Positions 24,121 through 34,945 are shown, counted from the stretch's first letter. The stretch is 64,000 nucleotides of DNA from Hyphomicrobiales bacterium (GCA_930633495.1 CAKNFJ010000001.1:806001-870000); one strand, 5' to 3'. Translations and numbers: made by a program. The notes: generated by a model from the sequence alone, not told the origin.

Positions 24121-27074
24121 TTCCCCTTCCGCGCTTCTCCCAACACGCGCGTGAAGATCGCCCGCACGCCGGCGCGAACCTCGTCGAGCTCCGCCTTCAG
24201 CACCTTGGCATCGGGCCGCCCGACGGCCGTCGCGATGCGGCGCAGCACGCGCGGCGGCACCGCCTTGGGATCGAAGGCCTCCTCGACCGTGAAGCGCTGC
24301 CAGAGCTGGACGTCGCCGATCAGGCGATGTGCCTCCAGCAAGGCCGCGGCATCCCCGTCCGAGAGCAGCCCGGCGGCCCGCGCGGCAGCGAAGACCGAGG
24401 CGGTGTCGTTGACGATCAGGCCGGGATGCTCGCTGGCATAAGCCAGCAGCAGGAACTGGGCGAGGAAGTCGAGATCGGTCAGGCCGCCGGCTGCGAGCTT
24501 CAGGTCCCAGGCATCCTTCTCGCCCTTCTCCTTGGCGATCAGCGCCCGCATCTCGGCGACGGCGGTCGCGACCTTGGCGGGCACGCGCTTGCGGGAGAGG
24601 ATCGCACGGATCGAGGCTTCCGCCCGCCGCGCCAGACCGGCATCGCCGGCGACGACGCGGGCGCGGGTCAGCGCCATCTCCTCCCAGATCTCCGCTTCGC
24701 CCGCATGATAGGCCTCGAAGCCGGCGAATTGGGTCGCGGCCGGGCTCTTGTTGCCGGTCGGGCGCAGGCGCATGTCGACCTGATAGAGCGTGCCCCGCCG
24801 CGTCGGCACCGTCAGAGCCGCGACCAGCCGCTGGGTGAAGCGGACATGCCAGGTGACAGGATCGAGGCTCCTGGCGCCGTCGCTCGGGCCGGCATCCTCG
24901 GGCCGGTCGTAGAGCAGAATCAGGTCGAGATCGGAGGACGGCGTCAATTCGCCAGCGCCGAGCCGCCCGAGCCCAAGCACGACCGTCTCCGCCCCCGCGA
25001 TGACGCCATGGTCTTCCGCGAAGGACCTGCGGGTATCGGCGAAGGCGACGCGCAGGCAGGCTTCGGCCACCGCGCAATAGGCCTGCCCCGCCCCTTGGGC
25101 CGGATAGACGCCTGAGAGCAGCCGGGCACCGACGAGGAAATTCTCCTGCCGGGCGGCATCGCGCAGACGGTCGAGCCCGTCCTCGACGCTGGGCGGCGGC
25201 GAGCCGACATAGCTGCGGATGCGGCGCTCCAGCGCGTCGACATCGAGCGCGGCCTGCCCGAAAGCGGGGTCGATGACGCCGTCGAGCACATGCGGATGCA
25301 GCGCCGCGACCTTGGCGAGGCGCGGCGCGCTGCCGAGGATCTCGGCGAAGAGCGTCAGCAGGGAATCATGCGAGCGCAGCAGCGTCAGCAATTCGACCGC
25401 CGCCGGCATGCGCACGAAGGCGTTGTCGAGATGGGCGAGCGCGCCGTCGGGATCGGCCGTGCGGCCGAGCGCGACCAGGAGCGCCGGGGTCAGCTCCGTC
25501 AGGACCTCGCGGGCGCGGGCGCTGGTAACGGCGGCGCGGCGGCCGAAATGCCAGCCGCGCACCGTCTCCGCCGCCGTCATGCCGTCGCGGAAGCCGAGCT
25601 TGCCCAGCGTCTCGACCGTTTCGGGATCGGTTTCCGAGCCGGTGAAGCTCAGCGTCCCGGCTTCCGAAGCGAGGCTTGGCCCCTCCTCGAACAGCAGCGC
25701 ATAATGGCCCTCGACCCGCCGCGTATGGGCCGTCAGCGCCTTGCCGAAGGCGGCGGTATTGGCATAGCCGCAGAAGCGGGCGAAGGCCTCCAGCTCGCCG
25801 GCCGGCTTGGGCAGGGTCTGCGTCTGCTCGTCGTCGCGCATTTGCAGGCGGTGCTCGACCGTGCGCAGCCAGCGATAGGATTCGGAGAGTTCGTCGCGCG
25901 CCTGCGGCGTGATCCAGCCCTCGTTCGTCAGCTCCTTGAGCATGTCGAGCGTGCGCGGCCCGCGCAGGGCCGGGCGCCGGCCGCCGAAGACGAGCTGCTG
26001 CGTCTGGACGAAGAACTCGATCTCACGGATGCCGCCACGGCCGAGCTTCACGTTATGGCCGGCGACCGCAATGGTCTCGTGGCCCTTCACCGTCTGGATC
26101 TGGCGCTTCATCGCATGGATGTCGGCGATGGTCGCGAAGTCGAAATATTTGCGCCAGATGAAGGGGGCGAGATCCTTGATGAAGCGCCAGCCGAGCTCGG
26201 CATCGCCCGCGATGGGCCGCGCCTTGATCATGGCGGCGCGTTCCCAGTTCTGGCCGACGGTCTCGTAATAGGAATAGGCGCTGGGCAGCGCGATCGCGAC
26301 ATGGGTGGAAGCCGGATCGGGACGCAGCCGCAAATCGACCCGGAAGACGTAGCCGTCCGGCGTGCGCTCCTGGATGATGCGCGCGATCTGCTGGGTGAGC
26401 TTGACGAAAAAGCTGGAAGGCTCGCCGACGCCGGCTGCCTCCGCCGCTTCCGGATCGAAGAAGACGACGATGTCGATGTCGGAGGAGTAGTTGAGTTCCT
26501 TCGCCCCGTGCTTGCCGAGCGCCAGCACGACGAGCCCCGAACTAGGTCCGGGATCGGCCGGGTCGGCCAGGTTGATCTTTCCGAGATCGGCGGCCTGCCG
26601 CAGCACATGGTTGGTCGCGAGCCGCGCGGCCATGTCGGCGGTGGCGGTCAGGGCCGCCGTGACGGTCTCGACATCCCAGACGCCGCCGATATCGGCGAGC
26701 GCGATCAACAGTGCCATGGCGCGGCGGAAACGGCGCAGTTCGCGCATCAGGTCCGGCGTCTCGCAGCCGGCCTGCGCGAAGGCTTCGATCCCGGCCAGCA
26801 ACGCGTCGCGCCGCTCCTCCGGGGACTGGGTCAGGCAGGCGAGCAGGCCCTCCGGATCGAAGCGCATCACCTGGGTGAGGAACGGCGAATGCGCGAGCAC
26901 GCCGGCCACCAGCGCGGCGCTGCGCGGCTGCCCGGCCAGATGCGCCTTCAGCGCCTCGGCCGCCGCCTCGTCATACAGCCGCTCGATCAGCTCGCGCGCC
27001 AGCAGCGCCTCGGGCTTGGCACGCGCCGGCAAGACCGGCGCCGCATCCAGCCTGTCACAAAGCCGCTCAGCCAT
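24117..27074 (-). CDS. glnE: Bifunctional glutamine synthetase adenylyltransferase/deadenylase
   Basis: This is a 985-residue enzyme that adds and removes AMP on glutamine synthetase in response to PII and glutamine. It contains two nucleotidyltransferase domains: the N-terminal one has NYSSDIDIVVFFD (deadenylylase) and the C-terminal one has TPSSDLDLILLYD (adenylylase). Each is followed by a helical domain. The length is typical. The start ATG at 27074 has GAGGAGG about ten bases upstream. It is the last gene of a minus-strand run after the histidine kinase, 15 bases downstream of it. Confidence 0.96.
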   Translation of the reverse strand: MAERLCDRLDAAPVLPARAKPEALLARELIERLYDEAAAEALKAHLAGQPRSAALVAGVLAHSPFLTQVMRFDPEGLLACLTQSPEERRDALLAGIEAFAQAGCETPDLMRELRRFRRAMALLIALADIGGVWDVETVTAALTATADMAARLATNHVLRQAADLGKINLADPADPGPSSGLVVLALGKHGAKELNYSSDIDIVVFFDPEAAEAAGVGEPSSFFVKLTQQIARIIQERTPDGYVFRVDLRLRPDPASTHVAIALPSAYSYYETVGQNWERAAMIKARPIAGDAELGWRFIKDLAPFIWRKYFDFATIADIHAMKRQIQTVKGHETIAVAGHNVKLGRGGIREIEFFVQTQQLVFGGRRPALRGPRTLDMLKELTNEGWITPQARDELSESYRWLRTVEHRLQMRDDEQTQTLPKPAGELEAFARFCGYANTAAFGKALTAHTRRVEGHYALLFEEGPSLASEAGTLSFTGSETDPETVETLGKLGFRDGMTAAETVRGWHFGRRAAVTSARAREVLTELTPALLVALGRTADPDGALAHLDNAFVRMPAAVELLTLLRSHDSLLTLFAEILGSAPRLAKVAALHPHVLDGVIDPAFGQAALDVDALERRIRSYVGSPPPSVEDGLDRLRDAARQENFLVGARLLSGVYPAQGAGQAYCAVAEACLRVAFADTRRSFAEDHGVIAGAETVVLGLGRLGAGELTPSSDLDLILLYDRPEDAGPSDGARSLDPVTWHVRFTQRLVAALTVPTRRGTLYQVDMRLRPTGNKSPAATQFAGFEAYHAGEAEIWEEMALTRARVVAGDAGLARRAEASIRAILSRKRVPAKVATAVAEMRALIAKEKGEKDAWDLKLAAGGLTDLDFLAQFLLLAYASEHPGLIVNDTASVFAAARAAGLLSDGDAAALLEAHRLIGDVQLWQRFTVEEAFDPKAVPPRVLRRIATAVGRPDAKVLKAELDEVRAGVRAIFTRVLGEARKGN

Positions 27075-27089
27075 CGCGCATCGTCCTCC

Positions 27090-28598
27090 TCAGGAGGTCG
27101 GCACGCCAGCAGGGTTTGCGACGGCTGTCGAGCTTTGAAGGGCGGAACCCGCCTGCGTTTCCACAGGCTTGGGCGCCGCCACCGGCAGGGCGATGACGAC
27201 GCGCAGGCCGGGAGCGTTGTCCTCCAGGCGAAGCTGGCCGCCATGCAGGCGCACCACGCCCGAGGCCAGCGACAGGCCGAGGCCGAAGCCGGGCTGGCTG
27301 CGGCTGGCGTCGAGCCGGACGAAACGATCGAGCACGCGCGCCCTGTCGGCTTCCGGGATGCCGGGGCCGCGATCGGCCACCGCAAGCTCGATCTGCGTCC
27401 CGCTCCGCTTCGCCGAGACCGTCACGGTGCCGTCGCCGCCCTGTTCGGGCCGGCCGTATTTCAGGGCGTTGTCGATGAGGTTGGCCAGGGCTTGCCCGAT
27501 CAGCTCGCGATTGCCGAAGACCCACAAGTCCGGCTCGACCTCGCCGACGAGCGAGAGCTCCGCCTCCTCGGCCAGCGGCTCGTAGAGCTCGGCCATGCCG
27601 GAGACGATCTCCGAAAGATCGAGCTCCGCCATGTTCTCGCTGATCCGGCCGGCTTCAAGCCGCGCGATCATCAACAGGGCGTTGAAGACGCGGATCAGAT
27701 TGTCGGCCTCCTCGATCGCGCCGTCGAGCGCGGCGCGCAGCTCATCCGGCGAACGGGCGCTGCGCAGGGCCTCCTCGGCCCGGTTGCGCAGGCGCGTCAG
27801 CGGCGTCTTGAGATCGTGGGCGATATTGTCGGTGACCTGCTGCATGCCGGTCATCAGTTCACCGATACGGTCGAGCATCGCATTCAGGTTGAGCGCGAGC
27901 CGGTCGAGCTCGTCATCGGTGCCCGCGATGGCGAGGCGGCCCTTCAGGTCGCCCGCCATGATACCGTGCGCGGTCTCGCTCATGCCGTCGATGCGCTTCA
28001 GCACGCGGCGCGCCACGAACCAGCCCGCGAAGCAGCCGAGGATGAAGACCAGCGCGGCGGACCAGCCAGCGGCGCGGCGGATGACGGCGCCGAGCCGCTC
28101 GCGTTCCTCCAGGTCTCGGCCGACGAGGAGGCGAAAACCGGCCGGCAGCATGAAGACGCGCACGAGCGCGCGGCTCGGCGTGTCGACCGTCTCGCTGGAA
28201 CGGGCGTATTCGATCTCGCTTTCGCCTGTGCGGTCGAGCGTGCCGGGCGGTATCGCCTCGACATTGCCGGCGATGCGCTCACCCACCGGCGTCGTCACCA
28301 GATAGAGCGAGGCGCCCGGGCCCCGCGAGCGGCGCTCGACGATGTTCACCAGCCGCCGGATGCCGCCCTGGCGCTGCTGCTCGGCCAGCCCCTGGATTTC
28401 CGCGTCGATCGTCGAGCGGATCTGGTCGGTCAGCAGGCGCTGGGCGTTCCAGGCGACATAGCCCAGGGAAAAAGCCGCGAAGAGAGCGAAGATGACGAGA
28501 TAGGCCGCCGTCAGCTTGAAGGCCGTCGTGCGGAACAGGGTGGGCAGGAGCCTCTGGCGCTTATGCGCGGGCGCCGGTGCGTCAGCGGGCGACGTCAC
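27090..28598 (-). CDS. Sensor histidine kinase of an OmpR-type system
   Basis: This is a 502-residue membrane kinase with membrane helices near residues 28-50 and 178-198 around a periplasmic domain and a HAMP domain at about 199-250. The phospho-accepting His261 sits in NIAHDLKTPLTRLR, followed by ATPase boxes NALKYG, DRGPGIP and GFGLGLSL. It starts at GTG 28598, overlapping the regulator gene by 17 bases, so translational coupling is likely. It lies between that regulator and glnE, downstream of degP; this arrangement hints at an envelope-stress sensor, which is inference. Confidence 0.9.
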   Translation of the reverse strand: MTSPADAPAPAHKRQRLLPTLFRTTAFKLTAAYLVIFALFAAFSLGYVAWNAQRLLTDQIRSTIDAEIQGLAEQQRQGGIRRLVNIVERRSRGPGASLYLVTTPVGERIAGNVEAIPPGTLDRTGESEIEYARSSETVDTPSRALVRVFMLPAGFRLLVGRDLEERERLGAVIRRAAGWSAALVFILGCFAGWFVARRVLKRIDGMSETAHGIMAGDLKGRLAIAGTDDELDRLALNLNAMLDRIGELMTGMQQVTDNIAHDLKTPLTRLRNRAEEALRSARSPDELRAALDGAIEEADNLIRVFNALLMIARLEAGRISENMAELDLSEIVSGMAELYEPLAEEAELSLVGEVEPDLWVFGNRELIGQALANLIDNALKYGRPEQGGDGTVTVSAKRSGTQIELAVADRGPGIPEADRARVLDRFVRLDASRSQPGFGLGLSLASGVVRLHGGQLRLEDNAPGLRVVIALPVAAPKPVETQAGSALQSSTAVANPAGVPTS

Positions 28599-29265
28599 GG
28601 ACCATGTACCCCGCGCCGCGGATCGTATGGATCATCGGCTGCTCGAAACCCTTGTCGACCTTGGCGCGCAGGCGGCTGACATGCACGTCGATGACATTGG
28701 TCTGGGGATCGAAATGATAATCCCAGACGTTCTCGAGCAGCATGGTGCGCGTCACCACCTGCCCGGCATGCTTCATCAGATATTCGAGCAGGCGGAACTC
28801 GCGCGGCTGAAGGACGATCTCCTGCCCTTCGCGGGTGACGCGATGCGCCAACCGGTCGAGCACCAGTTCGCCGACGCGATAGGTGGTCGGTTCGGAGGAG
28901 GGAGCGCCGCGGCGGCGCGCCAGCACCTCGACACGAGCCAGAAGCTCGGAAAAGGCGTAGGGCTTGGGCAGGTAGTCGTCACCACCGGCGCGCAGGCCCT
29001 TCACCCGGTCGTCGACCTGGGCCAGTGCGGAGAGGATCAGCGCCGGCGTCTCGTCCTTCTGTTCGCGCAGGGAGCGGATCAGCGACAGGCCGTCGAGGCG
29101 CGGCAGCATGCGGTCGACGACCAGCACGTCGTAGCCGCCGCCCTCGGCCATGGCATAGCCCTGCAGCCCGTCCGGAGCATGGTCGGCAACATGGCCGACC
29201 TCGCGGAAAGCCTTGGTCAGATAGGCCGCAGCCTCGGCATCATCTTCGACGATCAGGAGTCGCAT
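28582..29265 (-). CDS. OmpR-family response regulator
   Basis: This is a 227-residue regulator. The receiver domain has acidic residues ED at 7-8, phospho-acceptor Asp51 in VLVVDRMLPRLDG and Lys in YLPKPYAFSELLARV. The C-terminal winged helix (about 130-225) contains REFRLLEYLMKHAGQVVTRTMLLENVW and VHVSRLRAKVD. Its cognate kinase overlaps it immediately downstream. It follows degP after a 290-base gap with two hairpins, so it probably has its own promoter there. Confidence 0.92.
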   Translation of the reverse strand: MRLLIVEDDAEAAAYLTKAFREVGHVADHAPDGLQGYAMAEGGGYDVLVVDRMLPRLDGLSLIRSLREQKDETPALILSALAQVDDRVKGLRAGGDDYLPKPYAFSELLARVEVLARRRGAPSSEPTTYRVGELVLDRLAHRVTREGQEIVLQPREFRLLEYLMKHAGQVVTRTMLLENVWDYHFDPQTNVIDVHVSRLRAKVDKGFEQPMIHTIRGAGYMVRDVAR

Positions 29266-29390
29266 GGTGAGAACCTAGCTCAGAGCAAAGGCCGCTCCAA
29301 ACGGACCGGCCCTTATTCCATCTGCCTACCTATCGCGTTTCTGGACGAGGCGGCGTCCGCCGCTCCTGAAAACGCTCCGAAACAAATAAC

Positions 29391-29421
29391 GGCAGGCCGG
29401 AAGATACGCATCCGGCCTGCC
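29391..29421 (-). terminator. Intrinsic-terminator-like hairpin downstream of degP
   Basis: An 11-bp perfect stem (29391-29401 with 29411-29421) and a 9-base loop, followed on the minus strand by the T-rich GTTATTTGTTT, fit a terminator for the ccm-degP transcript. It lies 135 bases past the degP stop and before the response regulator. Confidence 0.6.
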
Positions 29422-29521
29422 GCCGCAACGGCCAGCCCCTCGGCTGGGGCGACAGGAACACCTGAGGGCTGACCTGCTTCGCTGGAGGACGCCTCCTCCA
29501 TAACTTTTTGAGGCGGATTCA

Positions 29522-29548
29522 CCGGACGGGTCGAAACGACCCGTCCGG
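29522..29548 (-). terminator. Perfect 12-bp hairpin immediately after degP
   Basis: CCGGACGGGTCG (29522-29533) and CGACCCGTCCGG (29537-29548) pair across a three-base loop, starting seven bases past the degP stop. No T-run follows within ten bases, so it may stabilise the message or slow polymerase rather than terminate alone. Confidence 0.5.
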
Positions 29549-29555
29549 ATCCGGC

Positions 29556-30743
29556 TCAGGCCGCCGGCTGGCGGCCGACCTCGAAGGTCACGTCCCGCGA
29601 CTTGCCTTCGCGGAACAGCGTGATCGTGGTCTTGGTGCCGGGCGCGAAGGTCGCGATCTTGCGCGACAGGTCGCGCGCGTCCTTGATCGCCTCGCCGTTC
29701 ACCGCGGTGATGGTGTCGCCGCGGCGGATGCCCGCCTTGGCGGCCGGGCCGTTGCCCTGCGCCTCGGCGACGAGCGCGCCCTTGGGCTCCTTCAGGCCGA
29801 TCGCGTCGGCCATCTCGCCGGTGACCGGCTGGATCTGCACGCCGATGAAGCCGCGCGCCACCGAGCCGTCCTTCTTCAGCGCATCCACGACCTGCTTGAC
29901 CGTGGAGGCCGGGATCGCGAAGGCGATGCCGACATTGCCGCCGGAGGGCGAGAAGATCGCCGTGTTGACGCCGACGACCTCGCCCTTCTGGTTGAAGGTC
30001 GGGCCACCCGAGTTGCCGCGGTTGATCGGCGCGTCGATCTGGATGAAGTCGTCATAGGGACCCGAGCCGATGTCGCGGCCCTGGGCCGAGACGATGCCGG
30101 CCGTGACCGTGCCGCCAAGGCCGAACGGGTTGCCGATCGCCAGGACCCAGTCACCAATGCGCGCCTTGCCCTCGGCGAGCTGCACGAAGGGGAAGTCGCC
30201 GCCGTCCTTGACCTTGAGCAGAGCCAGATCGGTGCGCGGATCCGTGCCGACGACCTTGGCGTCGAGCGTCTTGCCGGAGTCGGTGACGAGCTGGACCTCG
30301 GCGGCGTTCTCGACGACGTGATTGTTGGTCACGACATAGCCGTCCTGGCTGACGAAGAAGCCGGAGCCCTGGGCCATGCCCTGGCGCGGCTGCTGCTGCG
30401 GCTGCTGCGGCTTGTTCGGGCGGGCGTTCTCGCCGAACTCGCGGAAGAAGCGGCGCAGCTGAGGCGGCAGATCGTCGAGGCTCTGCTCGCCGTTCTCGCC
30501 AGCGGCCTGCGTCTTGACGCGGACCGAGACAACGGCGGGCTTCACCTTCTCGACGAGATCGGCGAAGGAAGGCAGCGAGCCCTGCGCGCCGGAAAGCTGG
30601 ATCGGCTGCGCGACGGCGCTGTGATTCTGCATCAGGGCGCTATCGGCGATGCCGGCGACCAGGCCGATGCCGAGAATGGCGGTGCCGGCGAGAAGGGCGC
30701 CGCGCTTCAGGATGGACTTACGGGTCTCGTTCTGTGTCGTCAT
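29556..30743 (-). CDS. degP: Do-like periplasmic serine protease (one PDZ domain)
   Basis: This is a 395-residue HtrA-family protease for misfolded envelope proteins. An N-terminal signal/anchor segment lies at about residues 14-34. The catalytic triad is His142 (TNNHVVE), Asp172 (RTDLALLKV) and Ser245 (GNSGGP). A Gln/Pro-rich loop (112-122) sits where the LA loop lies in DegP. Only one PDZ domain follows (about 295-390), whereas typical Rhizobiales DegP proteins have two and about 500 residues. The ATG at 30743 gives the signal sequence; the longer frame lacks one. It lies downstream of ccmH. Confidence 0.92.
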   Translation of the reverse strand: MTTQNETRKSILKRGALLAGTAILGIGLVAGIADSALMQNHSAVAQPIQLSGAQGSLPSFADLVEKVKPAVVSVRVKTQAAGENGEQSLDDLPPQLRRFFREFGENARPNKPQQPQQQPRQGMAQGSGFFVSQDGYVVTNNHVVENAAEVQLVTDSGKTLDAKVVGTDPRTDLALLKVKDGGDFPFVQLAEGKARIGDWVLAIGNPFGLGGTVTAGIVSAQGRDIGSGPYDDFIQIDAPINRGNSGGPTFNQKGEVVGVNTAIFSPSGGNVGIAFAIPASTVKQVVDALKKDGSVARGFIGVQIQPVTGEMADAIGLKEPKGALVAEAQGNGPAAKAGIRRGDTITAVNGEAIKDARDLSRKIATFAPGTKTTITLFREGKSRDVTFEVGRQPAA

Positions 30744-30867
30744 GGTTTGAACCTCGTGAGCGTCAGGGGTTCTCCCTGCTCGTGACGAGGACCATGAAGC
30801 CCGCCGCCTTACGCGGCTTTGGCCTGAAGATGACGGTTTCGTAAGGTTGCAGCGGACAGACGGCGGC

Positions 30868-31338
30868 TCAGCCGCGCTCGTCCCGCAGGAGCTGATCGAC
30901 GCGGCTGCGTTCTTCATCCGTCAGCGGTGAGACGGGAGCCTGCTCCTCCACCCTCGCCCGCCGGCTGCGCCGCCAAACGAAGGCTGCGCCGGTGAGGAGC
31001 ACCAGGAAAGGCGCCGCCCAAAGCAGAATGGTGTGGGCGTTCACCGGCGGCCGCAACAGCACGAAATCGCCGTAGCGCGCGACGACGAAATCGACAACGG
31101 CCTTGTCGCTGTCGCCGGCGACGAGCCTCTCGCGCACGAGCAGGCGCAGGTCGCGCGCCAGCGGTGCATCGGAATCGTCGATCGACTGGTTCTGGCAGAC
31201 GAGACAGCGCAGGCCGCCGGAAATGGCGCGCGCCCGTTGCTCCAGCGCCGGATTCTTCAGAACTTCGTCAGGCTGCACGGCCTGCGCGCCGGCCGCCATC
31301 AGCAGGGCGATGCCAGATGCGAGGAGAAGACGACGCAT
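30868..31338 (-). CDS. ccmH: Cytochrome c maturation protein CcmH
   Basis: This is a 156-residue periplasmic thiol oxidoreductase, membrane-anchored, that reduces apocytochrome CXXCH cysteines for haem ligation. It has a signal peptide (1-20), the redox motif [11 protein letters not shown] (CxxC near residues 45-48) and a transmembrane helix near 104-122. It is the last gene of the ccmI-E-F-H (cycHJKL) series, four bases after ccmF. degP follows. Confidence 0.95.
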   Translation of the reverse strand: MRRLLLASGIALLMAAGAQAVQPDEVLKNPALEQRARAISGGLRCLVCQNQSIDDSDAPLARDLRLLVRERLVAGDSDKAVVDFVVARYGDFVLLRPPVNAHTILLWAAPFLVLLTGAAFVWRRSRRARVEEQAPVSPLTDEERSRVDQLLRDERG

Positions 31339-31342
31339 CGGC

Positions 31343-33322
31343 CTATTCCGCCGGTTGCGGCGTCGCCGCGACGGGCGCCGCGCGCTTCGGCGCGGCCAGC
31401 CGGAAGCGCCTGTCCGTCAGCGAAAGCGCGCCGCCGATCGCCATGATGATCGCGCCGATCCAGATCAGCAGGATCAGCGGCTTGTCGTAGAGCCGGACCG
31501 CGACGCCGCCGTCCTGCGCCTCGCCGAGGCTGACATAGGCCTGGCTGAAGCCGTCGGTGCGGATTCCGGCCTCGGTCGTCGGCATGCCGCGCGCCGTATA
31601 GATGCGCTTCGACGCCTCGACCGGCGCCAACTCCCGGTCTCCCGAGAAGAGCTGGAAACGAGCGACCTCGGCGCGGAAATTCGGGCCAGTGCGGGGCGTG
31701 ACGCTTTCCAGCACGATCGTATAGCGCCCGCTGGTCAGGCGCTCGCCCGGCTTGATGACGGCGATCGTCTCGCTGCTCCAGGCCGCAGCCGCAATCCCGA
31801 TGATGCTGACGCCGATGCCGGCATGGGCCAGCGCCGTGCCCCAGGCCGAGCGCGGCAGCCCCCTGGCACGCGAGAGCATCGCCCGCCAGCCGCTGGCCCG
31901 CGCGACGATGCGTTCGCCGAGATCCACCCCCGCGCCGAGAACGAGGAAGACACCGAGCCCGACGCCGACAGGCGCCATCACCGGCCCGCCATGGGTGAAG
32001 GCGATGAGGGCGAGCGCCGTCAGCACCGCCAACCCGAAGGCGGCGGCGTTGCGCTGCGCGGCGCCGAGCAGGTCGCCGCGCTTCCAGGCGAGCGACTGGC
32101 CGATCGGCATGAACAGCAGCAGCGGCACCATCACGGGAATGAAGGTCGCGTTGTAGAAGGGCGCCCCGACCGAAATCTTGTCCCCGGTCAGCAATTCCAG
32201 CACCAGCGGATAGAGCGTGCCGACGAAGACGGTGGCGCAGGCCGTGGCCAGGAAGATGTTGTTGACGACCAGCGCCCCCTCCCGGGAGATCGGCGCGAAC
32301 AGCCCGCCCTGCCGCAGCAACGGCGCGCGCCAGGCGAAGAGCGCCAGCGAGCCGCCCACGAAGAAGACGAGGATGAGCAGGATGAAGAGGCCGCGCGCCG
32401 GGTCGCTGGCGAAGGAATGCACCGAGGTCAGCACGCCGGAGCGGACGATGAAGGTGCCGAGCAGCGACAGCGAGAAGGTCAGGATCGCGAGCAGGATCGT
32501 CCAGACCTTGAGCGCGTCGCGCTTCTCCATCACCACGGTCGAGTGGATTAGGGCCGTGCCGGCGAGCCAGGGCATGAACGAGGCGTTCTCGACCGGGTCC
32601 CAGAACCACCAGCCGCCCCAGCCGAGTTCGTAATAGGCCCAGTACGAGCCCATCGCGATGCCCAGCGTCAGGAAGGTCCAGGCCAGGAGGGTCCAGGGCC
32701 GAACGGCGCGCGCCCACATCGCGTCGATGCGCCCGTCGATCAGCGCGGCGACGGCAAAGGCGTAGGTGATCGAAAAGCCGACATAGCCGACATAGAGCAG
32801 CGGCGGATGGATCGCGAGGCCGAGATCCTGCAGGATCGGGTTGAGATCCTGTCCTTCGGCCGGCGCCGGTGAAAGGCGCTGGAACGGGTTCGAGGTCAGC
32901 AGCGTGAAGGCGAGGAAGGCGACGGCCACAAGTCCCTGCGCGGCGAGCGTCCCCGCGCGCAGCCGTGGCGGCAGCGAATTGCGCGACAGCGCCACCAGTG
33001 CCCCGAACAGGGTCAGGATCAGGACCCAGAGCAGCATGGAGCCCTCGTGGTTGCCCCAGACCGAGGTGAACCGGTAGATCAGCGGCTGCGTCGAATGAGA
33101 ATTGCCGACGACGTTCGCCACCGAGAAATCCGAGCGGACATAGGACGCGACCAGCGCCGCGAAGGACAGCGCGACCAGCGCGAAGCTGACCAGCGCCGCG
33201 CTGCTGCCGACCGAGGCCAGCGCCCGGTCCTGGCGGACGACACCCCAGAACGGCACCAAGGCCTGGATGACCGAGACGCCGAGCGCGAGGGCGAGCGCGT
33301 AGTGACCGATCTCGACGATCAT
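31343..33322 (-). CDS. ccmF: Cytochrome c haem lyase subunit CcmF
   Basis: This is a 659-residue polytopic inner-membrane protein that, with CcmH and CcmI, attaches haem to apocytochrome c. The tryptophan-rich WWD motif [17 protein letters not shown] lies near residue 235, with conserved His residues in the neighbouring membrane loops. It has about fifteen hydrophobic segments. It starts eight bases after ccmE and ends four bases before ccmH, consistent with one operon. Confidence 0.96.
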   Translation of the reverse strand: MIVEIGHYALALALGVSVIQALVPFWGVVRQDRALASVGSSAALVSFALVALSFAALVASYVRSDFSVANVVGNSHSTQPLIYRFTSVWGNHEGSMLLWVLILTLFGALVALSRNSLPPRLRAGTLAAQGLVAVAFLAFTLLTSNPFQRLSPAPAEGQDLNPILQDLGLAIHPPLLYVGYVGFSITYAFAVAALIDGRIDAMWARAVRPWTLLAWTFLTLGIAMGSYWAYYELGWGGWWFWDPVENASFMPWLAGTALIHSTVVMEKRDALKVWTILLAILTFSLSLLGTFIVRSGVLTSVHSFASDPARGLFILLILVFFVGGSLALFAWRAPLLRQGGLFAPISREGALVVNNIFLATACATVFVGTLYPLVLELLTGDKISVGAPFYNATFIPVMVPLLLFMPIGQSLAWKRGDLLGAAQRNAAAFGLAVLTALALIAFTHGGPVMAPVGVGLGVFLVLGAGVDLGERIVARASGWRAMLSRARGLPRSAWGTALAHAGIGVSIIGIAAAAWSSETIAVIKPGERLTSGRYTIVLESVTPRTGPNFRAEVARFQLFSGDRELAPVEASKRIYTARGMPTTEAGIRTDGFSQAYVSLGEAQDGGVAVRLYDKPLILLIWIGAIIMAIGGALSLTDRRFRLAAPKRAAPVAATPQPAE

Positions 33323-33329
33323 GGCCGGC

Positions 33330-33845
33330 TCACGGCTTGGCCGCCGGCGCGGCGGGAGCGCCGGTGCCGCCCGGCTGCCAGTGCCCCTGCTTCTTCAGAG
33401 TGTCGGCAACCTCGCGCGGCATGTAGGTTTCGTCGTGCTTGGCCAGCACCGAATCCGCCTTGAACCGCCCGGCCCCTTCGAACACGCCTTCGGTCACCAC
33501 GCCCTGCCCTTCCCGGAACAGATCGGGCAGCAGCCCGTCATAGCTGACCTTCATCGAGCTTCGGCCATCGGTGACGGCGAAGGCGACGCGCTGTCCCGGT
33601 CCGCGCTGGACGGAGCCGGCCTCGACGAGACCACCGAGCCGCATGCGGGTGCCGGGCGCCACGCCCTTCTCGACGATTTCCGTCGGGCCGTAGAAGAAGA
33701 CGATCGTGTCCCGCATCGCGAAAAGCACGAGTCCGGCGGCGAAGCACAACACCGCGCCGGCCGCCGCGATCAGCACGAGGCGGCGTTGCTTGCGGGTGAA
33801 GCGACGCTTGGCGGGCAGCGGACGAGCCGGCTGGACGACAGTCAC
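33330..33845 (-). CDS. ccmE: Haem chaperone CcmE
   Basis: This is a 171-residue periplasmic haem chaperone with an N-terminal membrane anchor (about residues 22-45), a beta-barrel domain and the haem-binding His in the conserved [10 protein letters not shown] segment near residue 138. The Gly/Pro/Ala tail is usual. The ATG at 33845 overlaps the ccmI stop (ATGA), indicating coupling. It hands haem to CcmF. Confidence 0.95.
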   Translation of the reverse strand: MTVVQPARPLPAKRRFTRKQRRLVLIAAAGAVLCFAAGLVLFAMRDTIVFFYGPTEIVEKGVAPGTRMRLGGLVEAGSVQRGPGQRVAFAVTDGRSSMKVSYDGLLPDLFREGQGVVTEGVFEGAGRFKADSVLAKHDETYMPREVADTLKKQGHWQPGGTGAPAAPAAKP

Positions 33846-34945
33846 GGCGAGGCCTCCTTCAGAGCCAATTCATCGGCCAGGGCGTCGATGGCCGCAAGGG
33901 CCGCCGCATCTTGCGACAACCGCTCGCGCGCCGTCTTCACGGCCTGCACGGCCGCCGCGCGATCGCCCAGAACCGCACGGGCCCGGATCAGGCGGGTCCA
34001 TTCCGGCAAGGTCCCGCCACCGGCGGCCAACCGCTCGGCCAGGCCATCGACCATACCCCTGATCGCCTGCTGGCGCTCCGCCTCGGGCAAGGTGGCGATC
34101 GTCCGGCGTCCGGCATCGGCCTGCATCTGCTCGATGCGGGCGCGCACGGCGCCGGCCCATTCCGCCTGCGGAGGCGCATCGGCGAGAAGCTGCTGCAGCG
34201 CCGCGAGCGCGCCTTCTCCATTGCCATCCTGTTCCTTGGCAACAGCGAGATAGTAACGCGCCCGCGCATTCTGCGGATCGAGCTTCACCGCCTCGGCCAG
34301 CGCTTCGCGCGCCGCAGCCGTCACGACACCGCCGGCTTCGAGGATGCGGGCCTCTCCGAGCGCGGCGAGCAGCTCGGTATCCGGCTTTCCGTAGCGCACC
34401 GTCGCGGCGAAGGCCTTGGCCGCTTCATCATAGCGGCCCTGCCGTAGATAGATCGGCGCGATCAGGGACCAGCCCTTCGCATCGGTTGGATTGGCCGCGA
34501 GGTGAGCCTCCATCCGTGCCAGAACAACGGCGAAATCCTGCTGTGGCCCCGCCTTCGCAAGCCGCTCGGCCAGAGGCTGATCGGAAAAGCCGGGTGCGCC
34601 GTAAAGCCCATAGACCAGCAGGGCCAGAAGCGGCACCAGCGAGAGCATCAGAGCAGAGCTGGCGCGGCGGCGCCGCAACGAGGGTTCCGTCTCGCCCTCC
34701 GGTCCCGGCTCGTCATTGGCGGCGCGCAACAGGCGGCGGCCCGCCTCGGCCCGGGCCGCTTCCGCCTCCGCCGGCGCGATCAGGCTGCGGGCAAGGTCGC
34801 GCTCGATCTCCTTGAGCTGGGCGCGATACAGGCTCTTGGCATCCGCTATGTCGGCAAAATCCCGCGCCCGGCCGTGACTCAACGGCCAGAGCAAGGCGAA
34901 GATCGCCGCTCCCGTCATGGCCGCAAAGATCGTCCAGATCATCAT
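33842..34945 (-). CDS. ccmI: Cytochrome c maturation protein CcmI
   Basis: This is a 367-residue inner-membrane apocytochrome chaperone. Two membrane helices (about residues 3-20 and 95-115) flank a cytoplasmic loop with coiled-coil character ([19 protein letters not shown]), and a periplasmic TPR domain with repeats such as [20 protein letters not shown] follows. It opens the ccmI-E-F-H operon. A 67-base gap separates it from the upstream kinase gene. Confidence 0.93.
   Translation of the reverse strand: MMIWTIFAAMTGAAIFALLWPLSHGRARDFADIADAKSLYRAQLKEIERDLARSLIAPAEAEAARAEAGRRLLRAANDEPGPEGETEPSLRRRRASSALMLSLVPLLALLVYGLYGAPGFSDQPLAERLAKAGPQQDFAVVLARMEAHLAANPTDAKGWSLIAPIYLRQGRYDEAAKAFAATVRYGKPDTELLAALGEARILEAGGVVTAAAREALAEAVKLDPQNARARYYLAVAKEQDGNGEGALAALQQLLADAPPQAEWAGAVRARIEQMQADAGRRTIATLPEAERQQAIRGMVDGLAERLAAGGGTLPEWTRLIRARAVLGDRAAAVQAVKTARERLSQDAAALAAIDALADELALKEASP

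Noticed and set aside
25290..28679. 1129-residue plus-strand frame opposite glnE and the histidine kinase
   Set aside because: It spans two unrelated minus-strand genes with strong motifs, so it cannot be a single real protein; composition is shadow-like.
29313..29522. 69-residue frame between degP and the response regulator
   Set aside because: It overlaps the terminator hairpin, has no ribosome-binding site and shows no recognisable feature.
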